Positions 17,607 to 25,976 of a stretch of 64,000 nt of DNA are shown here, piece after piece. Within the stretch, counting starts at the first letter, position 1. Each line of letters opens with the position of its first letter. The notes below the pieces were generated by a model, which was given only the letters and a program-made list of their open reading frames with translations, did no database searches and was not told where the DNA came from. This stretch comes from Defluviitaleaceae bacterium (GTDB lineage Bacteria > Bacillota > Clostridia > Lachnospirales > WQUN01), in contig WQZS01000013.1 in assembly GCA_009780585.1 (NCBI GenBank), positions 1 through 64,000 of the forward strand, given 5' to 3'. The position numbers and the translations under genes are program-made.

Positions 17607-17634
17607 ATTATACGTACAATAATATGTGTACATA
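17607..17634. promoter_or_regulatory. divergent promoter region with inverted repeat
   Basis: TACGTACA (17611-17618) and TGTACATA (17627-17634) form an 8-base inverted repeat with one mismatch around an 8-base centre. It overlaps TATAAT (minus strand, 17612-17607), a likely -10 of the chemoreceptor gene, and lies just before the divergent XRE regulator gene. It is a candidate operator for that regulator. Confidence 0.45.
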
Positions 17635-17658
17635 ACCCTGCCACGAAGCGGTGAAACC

Positions 17659-18108
17659 ATGTTTGATACAAAAAAGTTCGGTGCCTTTATCGCGCATAAA
17701 AGAAAAAACGTTAACCTGACACAATCGGAACTCGCCGAAAAGTTAAACCTTACGAGGCAAGCCATTTCGAAGTATGAAGTGGGGGACAGCTTCCCCGATA
17801 TTTCCGTTTTGATTCAAATCGCCGGGATTTTTAACATAAACCTTAATGAATTGATCGTTTCGGGTATGCCGGCAAACGGTGATTACCGATTGCTTGAAAG
17901 GATTATCCCGTTCCTGGATGCCGGATCAAAGGAAGCGATCATTATTAAAATCATTGAGGGTGAAAACGATTGGCGGTTGATTAAAGCATTGCTTCCGCAC
18001 ATGGAAGGAGCTGTGCAATTGCTTGAAGCGGCTGTTTTGGAAGGTATCTTGCCTAACGAAGCGCTGGATATTATGCGCGACTATTTTTTAAGGGAGCGGA
18101 TAGAATGA
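17659..18108 (+). CDS. XRE family transcriptional regulator
   Basis: The 149-residue protein has an N-terminal Cro/CI helix-turn-helix at residues 5-60 (FIAHKRKNVNLTQSELAEKLNLTRQAISKYEVGDSFPDI). A C-terminal helical region (about 75-149) of unknown role contains two similar segments, each starting with I-I-x-[FK]. ATG 17659 is chosen; a longer frame from 17626 has no better ribosome site. Its final TGA overlaps the ATG of the methyltransferase gene (ATGA), so the two are co-translated, a common regulator-enzyme pairing. The divergent promoter region carries an inverted repeat it may bind. Confidence 0.85.
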   Translation: MFDTKKFGAFIAHKRKNVNLTQSELAEKLNLTRQAISKYEVGDSFPDISVLIQIAGIFNINLNELIVSGMPANGDYRLLERIIPFLDAGSKEAIIIKIIEGENDWRLIKALLPHMEGAVQLLEAAVLEGILPNEALDIMRDYFLRERIE

Positions 18109-19097
18109 AAATATTTTTATGCCCGAAATGCGGGAAAGCGCCGGAAGGGTTCCCACCCAAGCAATGTGGATGCGTTTATGAAGTACCCGTTATTAACGGC
18201 GTTTATCAATTCACCGAAGATGCGCCTTTCGTAACGGAAAGCGAAGGGTTAAAATGGCTGGGGTATGAAAATATCGGTGAAAATTATGAACCGGGGTATT
18301 TTTATAACAAGGATGCCGACGTCATCGGCAATTCATTTAACCTGGCGTCGTTTATGGGAAGCGGGAAAACGGTGCTGGACATCGGCGCGGGTTTGGGAGC
18401 GTCGGCTGTTTCATTCGCCTTGGCGGGTTTGAAAATAATTGCCGCCGATATTTCCCAAGTAATGCTGGAATCGGCGGTAAAAAGAGCGGAGCGGCACGGC
18501 GTACCCACCGATTCAATTATATTCGCCCGCATGAACGGGTATAAGTTGGCAATGGCGGACAACAGCGCGGACGCCGTACTCGAAGTGGATATGCTCCATC
18601 AGGTTGACCAACCGGAACTAATAATGGATGAAATCCTCCGCGTGTTGAAGCCCGACGGATATTTTTTGCAATACGGCGCATGGTCGGGCGCGTCTTTCAC
18701 GGAGGAACAGCAAGCCGTCAACGTTATTTATAATAATGCGCAGACGGATATACAGGATTATTATTCAAAGACGCTCGATGAAGCCGGTTTTAGCGGACCG
18801 TTATTTTCAACATGGGAAAGAGTGGACGCATACAAGCGCGAAAAATTCACCCTGCACACCACTTTATCGGACACCGGCTGTTATGACGTCAAAAATGCCG
18901 TTTGGACTTTAAATATGGGACTCCATAAGACGAGAACCCGTGCCGCGGGCGCAAAGCAATTAATCCCCGAGGGGATGCATGAAGCGGTTTGGGCAAAAAC
19001 CGACGCTTACGCCAAGGAAAAGTATGGTGAGGATTATTTGAATATAAAAAGATATATGAATAACCGAAGCGGAATCCTTGTGTACAAGGTCAGATAA
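18105..19097 (+). CDS. class I SAM-dependent methyltransferase with zinc-ribbon N-terminus
   Basis: This 330-residue enzyme begins with a small cysteine-rich module (FLCPKCGKAPEGF then QCGCVYEVPVINGVYQF; four or five cysteines within 25 residues), like the Trm112-like ribbons found on some methyltransferases. The Rossmann methyltransferase domain covers about 75-220: motif I VLDIGAGLGASAVSFALAG, an acidic end of strand 2 (IIAADIS), motif III-IV ADAVLEVDMLHQV and motif V LRVLKPDGYFLQYG. The substrate is unknown. It is translationally coupled to the XRE regulator. A stretch of 45 open codons continues in the same frame after its TAA (see the remnant at 19098). Confidence 0.85.
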   Translation: MKIFLCPKCGKAPEGFPPKQCGCVYEVPVINGVYQFTEDAPFVTESEGLKWLGYENIGENYEPGYFYNKDADVIGNSFNLASFMGSGKTVLDIGAGLGASAVSFALAGLKIIAADISQVMLESAVKRAERHGVPTDSIIFARMNGYKLAMADNSADAVLEVDMLHQVDQPELIMDEILRVLKPDGYFLQYGAWSGASFTEEQQAVNVIYNNAQTDIQDYYSKTLDEAGFSGPLFSTWERVDAYKREKFTLHTTLSDTGCYDVKNAVWTLNMGLHKTRTRAAGAKQLIPEGMHEAVWAKTDAYAKEKYGEDYLNIKRYMNNRSGILVYKVR

Positions 19098-19235
19098 CGA
19101 ATCCCAAAAGCATACTGCGCAGAATGGTTAAACTTAATTAACGAGTTCCTTAAATACCGCGGTACAGGCTTAGGCCGCTCATATATCAACGCAACCGGCG
19201 ATTGGCGGATATATCACTACCCGTTATCCAAATGA
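19098..19235 (+). pseudogene. possible coding remnant after the methyltransferase
   Basis: Immediately after the methyltransferase stop, in the same frame, 45 codons remain open and read like a real protein end (AYCAEWLNLINEFLKYRG, then GDWRIYHYPL, ending at TGA 19233). There is no start codon or ribosome site, so it is not an independent gene. It could be the remains of a displaced gene or a lost C-terminal extension. I do not recognise the family. Confidence 0.35.
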
Positions 19236-19257
19236 AATATAACCTTCAATGAGCCCA

Positions 19258-19335
19258 TGCCCCGCAGGGATAATACTTTTCGTGGGGGGCGACTTTCACA
19301 GAGCCCCCAAGAAAAGTTTTATCCCGAGAGGGGCA
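19258..19335. other. large imperfect hairpin, possible structured RNA
   Basis: TGCCCC, AGGGATAA, ACTTTTC and GGGGGC on the left arm pair in order with GCCCCC, GAAAAGT, TTATCCC and GGGGCA on the right arm, about 28 base pairs with small bulges. A GAAA-tetraloop hairpin (TCCTC-GAAA-GAGGA at about 19401-19414) and a terminator at 19454 follow on the plus strand. The stretch 19236-19453 has no open frame of note, so a small RNA or a long leader/trailer is possible. No convincing promoter was found. Confidence 0.4.
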
Positions 19336-19453
19336 GGTCTACATAAGGATAAAACATACTATCAAATAGGATTGCTGAAGCCGGAAATGGTTCCCGACGC
19401 TCCTCGAAAGAGGAACCTGAGATGCAGGATACACCGATCTGCCATCAATCCAT

Positions 19454-19483
19454 GGAACACTCCAACAAAGAGGTGTTCTTTTT
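19454..19483 (+). terminator. intrinsic terminator
   Basis: GAACACTC pairs with GAGGTGTTC (one bulge) and is followed by TTTTT. It ends plus-strand transcription from the methyltransferase operon or the structured region, just before the convergent gene's stop codon. Confidence 0.75.
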
Positions 19484-20321
19484 AAATATTGACGAGCATT
19501 TCCCTCCGGTTAAACCGGATGATAACCGCGGCGCGCATAAAGAACTCATACCCAAGCGTTCCGTCAACAGCCATGCCGGGTATTTCCAAGTCATCGAAGG
19601 CGAATAACATATCGTCGATATACATTTCCTCCGCCGTGCCGATAAATAAGGCTTTCATTGGATAAGCACCGGCCTCTTTTTTTGTTCCCAATCCCCGTAT
19701 GACGGACGGGGTTTCATTTTTTAATAACCCGTGCAACCGAAAATCTTCCAAATAATCCTTTTTTATTGTGTTTACGCACGACCCCATGTTTATAGCCATA
19801 TTTAATGTGTGTTCGCCAATCCTTATCGGGATTAACGGGAAATGGTGTGCCATTTGAATAGGGAATATACGGGGTTTGCCAATGAGCGCGGGGGTAATCA
19901 TTTCGATAAGGTTGGGTGGATTTTCGGGTATGTCCAACAGTCCGATTTTCTTATCCCGGTAATTGATTAACAATTCAAGGTCCATCATCTCCGAATAACC
20001 CATGATACCGTGAATGGGGGTGTCGGTATCCTCTTCGTAATGGGATAAATCCATGATTAACGCGAGTTGGTTTTCAAGCCTTATGCCCTCCCACTCAAAC
20101 GAGGCGATAAATGTGCTTTGTATATTTTGAGGTTCGCCGGCTGAAGTGAAGGCTTGCAAAGGTGTACCGCCGCCGTTGTCATACCTGCTGTTAAGCACCA
20201 ATGCGGGCGCGCCGTTGTCGAGTAAAAATTGCTTGCTTTCCCCGTTGATTGTGACCGTAACCAACGGAAGTTTGGCCTTAAGGGTAAGCGGTGTGATTCC
20301 CTTTAACATGATTTGTTGCAT
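19482..20321 (-). CDS. retropepsin-like double-domain protein, active site degraded
   Basis: This 279-residue protein consists of two aspartic-protease-like halves, as in a fused retropepsin dimer. The first half carries FLLDNGAP at residues 32-39, where the family has D-[ST]-G; the second carries AINMGSC near residue 177, where the catalytic aspartate is replaced by Asn. With one Asp and no DTG it is probably a non-catalytic relative of the gene upstream, with which it shares the LLK...LPLVTVTINGES start and the GYEFF / ...RRE ending. No signal peptide is present. GGAGGG lies 6 bases before the ATG. It is last in the operon after the LytTR gene; a role as binding or regulatory partner is inference. 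Confidence 0.72.
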   Translation of the reverse strand: MQQIMLKGITPLTLKAKLPLVTVTINGESKQFLLDNGAPALVLNSRYDNGGGTPLQAFTSAGEPQNIQSTFIASFEWEGIRLENQLALIMDLSHYEEDTDTPIHGIMGYSEMMDLELLINYRDKKIGLLDIPENPPNLIEMITPALIGKPRIFPIQMAHHFPLIPIRIGEHTLNMAINMGSCVNTIKKDYLEDFRLHGLLKNETPSVIRGLGTKKEAGAYPMKALFIGTAEEMYIDDMLFAFDDLEIPGMAVDGTLGYEFFMRAAVIIRFNRREMLVNI

Positions 20322-20345
20322 GATAAACCCTCCATATCTTTTATT

Positions 20346-21149
20346 TTAATAATTTCGTAACAACAGTTCCCTTTTGGCAAAGCGGATTAACGCCCGTTGT
20401 TTGTTGAATAATTCGTAACCCAATAAGCCGTCGGCCTTTACATGGGGTATTCCTATGTCGTGCAGGTAAAAACGCATATCGCTGATTGTCAGGTCATCTC
20501 CGATGCTGACCTCCTTAACGGAACAGGAATAAGCGCTGCGTTCCGTATCACCGGCATTAAACCGTACGACATCATCCTGTGTTATACCGTACAGCAATCC
20601 CGTTCCCTGTAAGAAATCCTTGTGTTTTTTTTCAAGCACATTTTGGGATGCACCCGTGTCCAACCCCATCGAAAAATTTTTACCGCCGATGTGAACGGAT
20701 AAAACGGGGATATGATTTGACATAATAAACGGTATTGATTTTGCGCCGCTCATGCAATCGGGTGTCTCCCCGTATGAATCGAATAAAGAAACGTATTTTT
20801 CGGCATAATCAAGGAGTAAGTCATAATTCATGAATTGGGCGCAACCGATTAGACCATGGATTTCCAACCCCAAGCGTTCCTCCAAATGGCTTATGTCGGC
20901 AACCATAGCCATTTGATTCGATAGCCGTAAACCGCCCCATTCGAAGGTTGAAACGGGTTTTGCGTTCATACCGGCATTGCCAACGACAACCGCCGAAGAA
21001 ACGGAAGTATTTTCATATCTGCCGTTCAGCACCATATAAGGAGAACCGCTGTCCAATAAAAATCTTTTGGTATTTCCGTCTACCCTTACGTTGAATAAGG
21101 GTATTTTTTCGGCAAATTCAAAGTCAAGTTTTTTAATGCTTTTTAACAA
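20346..21149 (-). CDS. retropepsin-like double-domain aspartic protease
   Basis: This 267-residue protein has two aspartyl-protease half-domains with both catalytic motifs intact: FLLDSGSP with Asp33, and GLDTGAS with Asp164. A single chain carrying both halves would form one active site like pepsin, although each half looks like the bacterial gag-proteinase-like fold. The start TTG 21149 was preferred because GAAGGGGG lies 7 bases upstream and it aligns with the start of the paralogue. The longer frame to TTG 21227 would add a hydrophobic N-terminus but has no ribosome site. It is in an operon between LytTR and the degraded paralogue. The substrate is unknown. Confidence 0.72.
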   Translation of the reverse strand: MLKSIKKLDFEFAEKIPLFNVRVDGNTKRFLLDSGSPYMVLNGRYENTSVSSAVVVGNAGMNAKPVSTFEWGGLRLSNQMAMVADISHLEERLGLEIHGLIGCAQFMNYDLLLDYAEKYVSLFDSYGETPDCMSGAKSIPFIMSNHIPVLSVHIGGKNFSMGLDTGASQNVLEKKHKDFLQGTGLLYGITQDDVVRFNAGDTERSAYSCSVKEVSIGDDLTISDMRFYLHDIGIPHVKADGLLGYELFNKQRALIRFAKRELLLRNY

Positions 21150-21230
21150 AGTAAAACCCCCTTCGCGTTCCCGGGTAAAGGTTAGCATAGGGGGTAATAA
21201 AAACAATACTAATAGTAAAAAAGACAAATT

Positions 21231-21887
21231 TTAATGCAAAACAGACATATATTCACGGAATAGGGTTTTAAATCGGGCGGCTTTTTTCTGCGACAGGGGA
21301 ATGATGTCCCGGTTTTTTAAGATAACATCACGCGCCGTAATTTGTTCAACCCATTCCAAATTGACCATGTAACTTACATACGGCGAAGCGAAGGGATGCG
21401 ATGCGGTAAGGCTTCGGACATTTTCCATCGTCAGTTTTGTGGGATAGGAATCATATACCGTTTTAATAAATATACGGCGGTTTCTGTTTTCGAAATAAAT
21501 TATATTCCCGACGCTTTCTTTTTTACCGCCGTTTGTTATGGGAATATCAAGCGTTATGTCCCGTTTCGGCAACCTATCAAGCATTACCGTCAAATCCTTC
21601 AGGCTCACGGGAATTTTAAATGTACCGATCACAACCGTAGCATCGTTTGTCGTTTGAAAATCTTCTCCCTTAAAGAGGGCAGTCAGTTTTAGTAAAATCG
21701 TGTAAAAATCCGTCTCATGTATTACGGCTATATCATATTTCCGTAAATCCAATACAAATTCATCGAAACAAGTGAAAACCGTTATCCGCAAATCCAATTG
21801 ATTTTCATGGGATAACTTTTGAAACTCTCTCCTCGCCTGCTTTAATAGGGCGTTGGATGTCCCGAATAACGCAAACCGGATGGGCAT
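21231..21887 (-). CDS. LytTR-type DNA-binding protein with degenerate receiver
   Basis: The 218-residue protein has a C-terminal LytTR domain (about 118-215): IIYFENRNRRIFIKTVYDSY, then a helix-strand unit ending in ASPYVSYMVNLEWVEQITARDVIL and IPLSQKKAARFKTLF. This matches AgrA-like beta-domain regulators, which bind paired direct repeats. The N-terminal 110 residues resemble a response-regulator fold (ALFGTSNALLKQAR..., KYDIAVIH) but lack the usual phosphorylated aspartate motif, so phosphorylation is doubtful and no histidine kinase is nearby. It is first in the operon with the two protease-like genes and presumably controls them or is itself controlled by them. Confidence 0.82.
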   Translation of the reverse strand: MPIRFALFGTSNALLKQARREFQKLSHENQLDLRITVFTCFDEFVLDLRKYDIAVIHETDFYTILLKLTALFKGEDFQTTNDATVVIGTFKIPVSLKDLTVMLDRLPKRDITLDIPITNGGKKESVGNIIYFENRNRRIFIKTVYDSYPTKLTMENVRSLTASHPFASPYVSYMVNLEWVEQITARDVILKNRDIIPLSQKKAARFKTLFREYMSVLH

Positions 21888-21928
21888 ACGCTTTACACCG
21901 CCTTGAAAAAAAAATATTTTCCGCTATT

Positions 21929-21956
21929 ATTATATAAATAAACGGGATTTTAACAA
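21929..21956 (-). promoter_or_regulatory. promoter of the LytTR/protease operon
   Basis: Read on the minus strand: TTGTTA (21956-21951), 16-base spacer, TATAAT (21934-21929), about 40 bases before the LytTR start. Confidence 0.7.
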
Positions 21957-21995
21957 AATTTATTAATTACCGACACAATAAGGAGTGTTTGCAAA

Positions 21996-23432
21996 ATGCC
22001 CGCAGAAAAACGCGTGGAAAAAATCACGGATATGAACCTCGACTTCCCCCAATGGTACACCGACGTGGTACGCAAGGCCGACCTTGCGGACTACGCGGAA
22101 ACCGGGGGTTGTATTATTGTGCGGCCCTATGGCTACGGCGTGTGGGAATTGATCGTCGCCCACCTCGATGCCGAATTCAAAAAAACCGGACACGAAAATA
22201 TGTACATGCCCCTGCTCATCCCCGAATCGCTGCTGGAAATGGAAAAGGACCACATCGAAGGCTTCGCGCCGGAAGTGGCATGGGTGACCCACGCGGGCAG
22301 CGAAAAATTGACCGAACGGTTTTATATACGCCCCACCAGCGAGCCGTTGTTCTCCGCGCATTTTGCCAAAACCATCCAAAGCTGGCGTGATTTGCCGCGC
22401 TTGTACAACCAATGGTGTACGGTCATGCGTTGGGAGAAAACGACCCGCCCCTTCCTGCGCGGGCGGGAATTTATGTGGCAAGAAGGCCACACCGCTCATG
22501 CCACGAATGAGGAATCAAGGGAAGAAGCGTTACGGATATTAGATATCTACGCGAACTTCTGCGAAGAAGTGCTGTGTATCCCCGTCATCAAGGGACAAAA
22601 AACGGAGCGCGAAAAATTCGCCGGCGCGATGAATACCTATACCTTCGAAACGCAAATGCACGACGGCAAGGCACTCCAGTCCGGTACGACGCATGACTTC
22701 GGCGATAAATTCGCGCGTGTGTTCAACATACAGTACACCGATAAAAACAACCAATTGCAATATGCCTTCCAATCGAGCTGGGGCGTTTCGTCACGGCTCA
22801 TCGGCGCGATTATTATGGTGCACGGCGACAACAACGGCCTGGTTTTACCACCCGGCGTCGCGCCCACGCAAATCATGGTTGTACCCGTGGCGGCGCACAA
22901 GCCCGGCGTGACGGAAAAAGCGGAGGAACTTCGTGTCGAATTGACACGAAGTGGTTTGCGCGTGAAGGTTGATTCAACCGACCACGCCCCCGGTTGGAAG
23001 TTCGCTGAATGTGAAATGAAGGGCGTTCCCTTGCGTTTGGAAATCGGCCCCAAGGACATCGAAGCGGGCCAATGCGTACTCGTGCGCCGCGACACGGGCG
23101 AAAAAATCACCGCTCCGTTGGACGGCGTGGAAGGAATCGCGGCTGATTTGTTGGAGGATATCCGTAAGAACTTATTCGCCCGAGCGAAGGAACGGCTGAC
23201 GGCGCAAACCTATACAGCGCACAGCGTCGCCGAATGTAAAAAAATCCTCGACAAAACCCCCGGTTTCATCAAGGCTATGTGGTGCGGCGCGGACGCTTGT
23301 GAGGTACGCGTGAAGGAGGAGGCGATCGCCACTTCCCGCTGTATCCCCTTCGTACAGGAAAGGGTAGGGGACAAATGCTTCGTGTGCGGCAGCGAAGCGG
23401 AGAAGATGGTGGTTTGGGGCAGGGCGTATTAA
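21996..23432 (+). CDS. proS: prolyl-tRNA synthetase (ProS type 3)
   Basis: ProRS charges tRNA-Pro. The 478-residue form is the short archaeal/eukaryotic-like type without the editing insertion. Class II motifs are visible: motif 1 region NMYMPLLIPESLLEME, motif 2 YNQWCTVMRWEKTTRPFLRGREFMWQEGHTAH (read in parts) and motif 3 with GDNNGLVLPPGVAP. The anticodon-binding domain covers about 285-390, and a C-terminal cysteine-containing domain (CFVCGSEAEKMVVWGRAY end) closes the protein as in this type. AAGGAGTG precedes the ATG. Its stop overlaps the convergent ATP-grasp gene by four bases. No T-box leader fits in the 100-base upstream region. Confidence 0.96.
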   Translation: MPAEKRVEKITDMNLDFPQWYTDVVRKADLADYAETGGCIIVRPYGYGVWELIVAHLDAEFKKTGHENMYMPLLIPESLLEMEKDHIEGFAPEVAWVTHAGSEKLTERFYIRPTSEPLFSAHFAKTIQSWRDLPRLYNQWCTVMRWEKTTRPFLRGREFMWQEGHTAHATNEESREEALRILDIYANFCEEVLCIPVIKGQKTEREKFAGAMNTYTFETQMHDGKALQSGTTHDFGDKFARVFNIQYTDKNNQLQYAFQSSWGVSSRLIGAIIMVHGDNNGLVLPPGVAPTQIMVVPVAAHKPGVTEKAEELRVELTRSGLRVKVDSTDHAPGWKFAECEMKGVPLRLEIGPKDIEAGQCVLVRRDTGEKITAPLDGVEGIAADLLEDIRKNLFARAKERLTAQTYTAHSVAECKKILDKTPGFIKAMWCGADACEVRVKEEAIATSRCIPFVQERVGDKCFVCGSEAEKMVVWGRAY

Positions 23433-24262
23433 ACCTGCAGCCCCACCGCTCCGGCGATGCGCTTTTGCGAAAACAAACGGTCTATAGCCTCTGCGAAGAG
23501 GCTTTTTATTTTGGGGCGCAAGTGGGGGAGTTGGTCGATTAGGCGGTTTGCCATGACGCCGGAGTTGATTTCGACGATGGCGAGCGTCCCGTCGGAGAGC
23601 TTGGCGATATCGATTGTGGCGAAGTTGATGCCGATGCAGCGGGCGGCGCGCAGGGCCATGCCGGTGAGGTCGTCTATGAGGTTCATGTCGGTTACTTCGA
23701 AGGCCGTGGCGCCGGACACGAGGTTAAATTTCCATGACTTACCGCGTCTTTTTCCGTAGATAAAATAGGCGCGTCCGGCCAAATAAAAGACGCGGTATTC
23801 CGTACGGATATTCACGTAGGGGGAAAGCGCGGCGTCCGGTTCGGTGGTGAATATCGTCATGAGGGCTTGCTCGACGGCGAGGGGCGTTTCGCACAAGAAA
23901 ACGTCGCGCCCTTGCGTGCCTTTGTTGGGTTTTATCACGATTTTGCGCTTATGCTTCTCAAAGAATTCCAACGCGGAAAGTAGCGTACCGTCCTCACCCG
24001 TCCATTCGCCCCGATTGATCGAGTTGAATACGAGCGTATGGGCGAGCGCGGGGATGCCGGACGCGCTAAGGAGCGCGTAACAGCCGCATTTGTCGCAAGC
24101 CAAGCGATCGGCGGCCGCGGAGTTTAAATCCCAAAAGTTGCCGTACACATGGCGGGATTGGCCGTTTTTGGTCATGCGCAGTATGTACCCGCGTGAAAGG
24201 GACAGACAGGTGATGCCGTTTTCCGCGCAGACTTCCATGATCATTTTTTTCGTGTTAGACAT
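23429..24262 (-). CDS. YheC/YheD-like ATP-grasp protein
   Basis: This protein of about 277 residues has an ATP-grasp fold like the YheC/YheD proteins of spore-formers, which associate with the endospore coat. Visible features are an ATP-binding strand FFEKHKRKIVIKPNKGTQGRDVFL (about 97-120), TEYRVFYLAGRAYFIYGKR, and the metal-binding end GTLAIVEINSGV. Relatives with this fold ligate carboxylates to amines, but the substrate of this family is not established. ATG 24262 follows AAAGG by 7 bases and lies within the end of nth, so the two are coupled; the open frame extends further without a ribosome site. The gene overlaps proS tail to tail. Confidence 0.8.
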   Translation of the reverse strand: MSNTKKMIMEVCAENGITCLSLSRGYILRMTKNGQSRHVYGNFWDLNSAAADRLACDKCGCYALLSASGIPALAHTLVFNSINRGEWTGEDGTLLSALEFFEKHKRKIVIKPNKGTQGRDVFLCETPLAVEQALMTIFTTEPDAALSPYVNIRTEYRVFYLAGRAYFIYGKRRGKSWKFNLVSGATAFEVTDMNLIDDLTGMALRAARCIGINFATIDIAKLSDGTLAIVEINSGVMANRLIDQLPHLRPKIKSLFAEAIDRLFSQKRIAGAVGLQV

Positions 24263-24890
24263 AAGCGGGCCTTTCGCAGTCATGACGCAGGGTGCATTTT
24301 TCGCAAAGCGGGCGTCGTGCCTTGCACACCGAACGGCCATGGCTGATAAGCTGCTGATTGATACGGATCCAATGCTTTTTCGGCAAAATCCGCATTAATT
24401 CGAATTCGATTTTAACGGGGTCGGTGTGTTCGGTCAAGCCCAATCGAAACGACAGGCGTTTAACGTGGGTATCGACCGTTACGGAGGGGATATCGAAGAT
24501 ATGCCCGCGTACGACATTGGCCGTTTTGCGGCCCACGCCGGGGAGAGCGGTGAGCGATTCGATGTCGGACGGGAGTTCGCCGTTATGTACTTCGAGAAGC
24601 CGTTTGGCGGTGTCTTGGATGTGCTTCGCCTTCATATTAAAAAAGCCCGTCGGGCGGACGGCTTCCTCCAACAAACTAATATCGGCTTCGGCAAAGTCAT
24701 TTAACGAAGAGAATTGCACAAACAGCACCCGCGTGACCAAGTTAACCCGCGCATCCGTGCATTGCGCGGAAAGGATCGTGGCGAAAAGCAGTTGCCACGG
24801 GGTTTCGTATTCCAGGAAGCACCGCCCGTCCCATGGGTACAGGTTGTCGAGCGCGCTAAGGATGCGTTTGACGGCGGCTTTAGATTTCAT
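24255..24890 (-). CDS. nth: endonuclease III
   Basis: Nth is a DNA glycosylase/AP lyase that removes oxidised pyrimidines. The 211-residue protein has the helix-hairpin-helix LTALPGVGRKTANVV (about 107-121) with the catalytic Lys in GVGRKTA, the catalytic Asp in VDTHVKRLSFRLG, and a [4Fe-4S] loop C-x6-C-x2-C-x5-C at the C-terminus (CKARRPLCEKCTLRHDC). It is the upstream partner of the ATP-grasp gene, which starts 8 bases before its end. The linkage of nth to a spore-coat-type gene is probably positional. Confidence 0.96.
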   Translation of the reverse strand: MKSKAAVKRILSALDNLYPWDGRCFLEYETPWQLLFATILSAQCTDARVNLVTRVLFVQFSSLNDFAEADISLLEEAVRPTGFFNMKAKHIQDTAKRLLEVHNGELPSDIESLTALPGVGRKTANVVRGHIFDIPSVTVDTHVKRLSFRLGLTEHTDPVKIEFELMRILPKKHWIRINQQLISHGRSVCKARRPLCEKCTLRHDCERPAYV

Positions 24891-24980
24891 CGTAAATAAA
24901 GTCCATGTTTATGCCCCTTCCGTTCACGCCTGTATTATGCCATAAAACCTCCCAATAATAAATCGCGGCAAACAAGAAAC

Positions 24981-25015
24981 GGGGATGCCGGGAAATGATT
25001 TCCCGTGCATCCCCC
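24981..25015 (-). terminator. terminator of the two spore-surface-like genes
   Basis: GGGGATGC-C-GGGAAA and TTTCCCG-T-GCATCCCC form a long, nearly perfect stem. Read on the minus strand it is followed by GTTTCTTGTTT. Confidence 0.7.
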
Positions 25016-25035
25016 ATTTTGATTTGAATGATTGC

Positions 25036-25926
25036 TTAAATGCGAACGCAAACGCCTGCGAGGATGCGGATTTCCCGCTCGACGCCCCACTTGTCGGTAA
25101 ACGTCCCTACGATGATGGCCGCGCCTTTCTTAACGGCTTTGATATCCCCGTTGGGCAGTACTTCGGCGATGGCCGGGTTGAGCGATACCCATGCGATGTC
25201 GTTGCGAGCGGCGGCGGGTACGGCGGTTAGGGGGGAGGGCTTGGTTTGCCCGGGTTCGGTAAAGAAAACCTTGCCCCCGTTTTTGAGCGTATATTCGTTG
25301 ATTTTGGCGGAATCCGCAACCTGATAGGCAATGGTCGTGACGGCGCCCCGTTGGTTGCCGATCGCCACGTAAGCGACGCCGGCGGATTCGCCGTGTACGA
25401 TTAGTTTTCCGTCTTCCAGCTTGCCGGAAAGGATGGACTCCCTGCTGATGGTGAAAGAGAACAAGGTGCTGGTGTCGGCGACGGCGGTTTGGCCTTTTTC
25501 GAGGACAACATAATGGTTGGGTTGCGCGAAGGTTATCTTTTTGTCGGGATCCTTCGGCGGATCGGCTTCGGTACAGGTGTCCTTGTCGGTTCCCGCTCCT
25601 GTCCCCGCGCCGGAATCCTCTTTTTTATATTGCGTGTAGGCTTTCAGCGCGTCAGCCATTTTCGCGCTCAGGAACATTTGGTTGAAGGCAACTTGCTGGA
25701 GCGTATCCTTCACGGTTTGGTTGATTTCAATGACTTGGTCAATCGTAGGGGGGGTCGGCGGCCGCGAACCCTCCAGCGTGCCAAGGATATATTGAATCTT
25801 TTCGCCTTCGGCGTTAATGATATGGCTTAAACCGATTTCCTCCATCGCTATGGATGTGAGGATTTGCGCAATCGATTTTTCATAAGTGAAATGATCGGGT
25901 AAATCAGGGAAATGGGGTAATGACAC
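25036..25926 (-). CDS. spore-surface-like protein with Big_2-type domain
   Basis: The 296-residue protein starts with a domain (about 10-95) containing ILTSIAMEEIGLSHIINAEG, a motif I recognise from N-termini of collagen-like and other surface proteins of Bacillus, Paenibacillus and Clostridium. A Gly/Asp/Lys-rich linker follows, then beta-rich repeats. The last one (about 215-290: NDIAWVSLNPAIAEVLPNGDIKAVKKG) is a bacterial Ig-like Big_2 domain. The gene has no signal peptide, consistent with a protein assembled on spores from the mother cell rather than secreted; that is inference. GTG 25926 is preceded by AAGGAGG at 7 bases. It shares its N-terminal domain with the gene upstream. Confidence 0.72.
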   Translation of the reverse strand: MSLPHFPDLPDHFTYEKSIAQILTSIAMEEIGLSHIINAEGEKIQYILGTLEGSRPPTPPTIDQVIEINQTVKDTLQQVAFNQMFLSAKMADALKAYTQYKKEDSGAGTGAGTDKDTCTEADPPKDPDKKITFAQPNHYVVLEKGQTAVADTSTLFSFTISRESILSGKLEDGKLIVHGESAGVAYVAIGNQRGAVTTIAYQVADSAKINEYTLKNGGKVFFTEPGQTKPSPLTAVPAAARNDIAWVSLNPAIAEVLPNGDIKAVKKGAAIIVGTFTDKWGVEREIRILAGVCVRI

Positions 25927-25976
25927 TTTACATCCTCCTTGTATTTTGTACGGCTTGTTCCATCCTATGCGCCCGG

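Noticed and set aside
21150..21227. Longer start (TTG 21227) of the intact aspartic-protease gene giving a hydrophobic N-terminus
   Set aside because: No ribosome site; the paralogue's start aligns with TTG 21149, which has GAAGGGGG 7 bases upstream.
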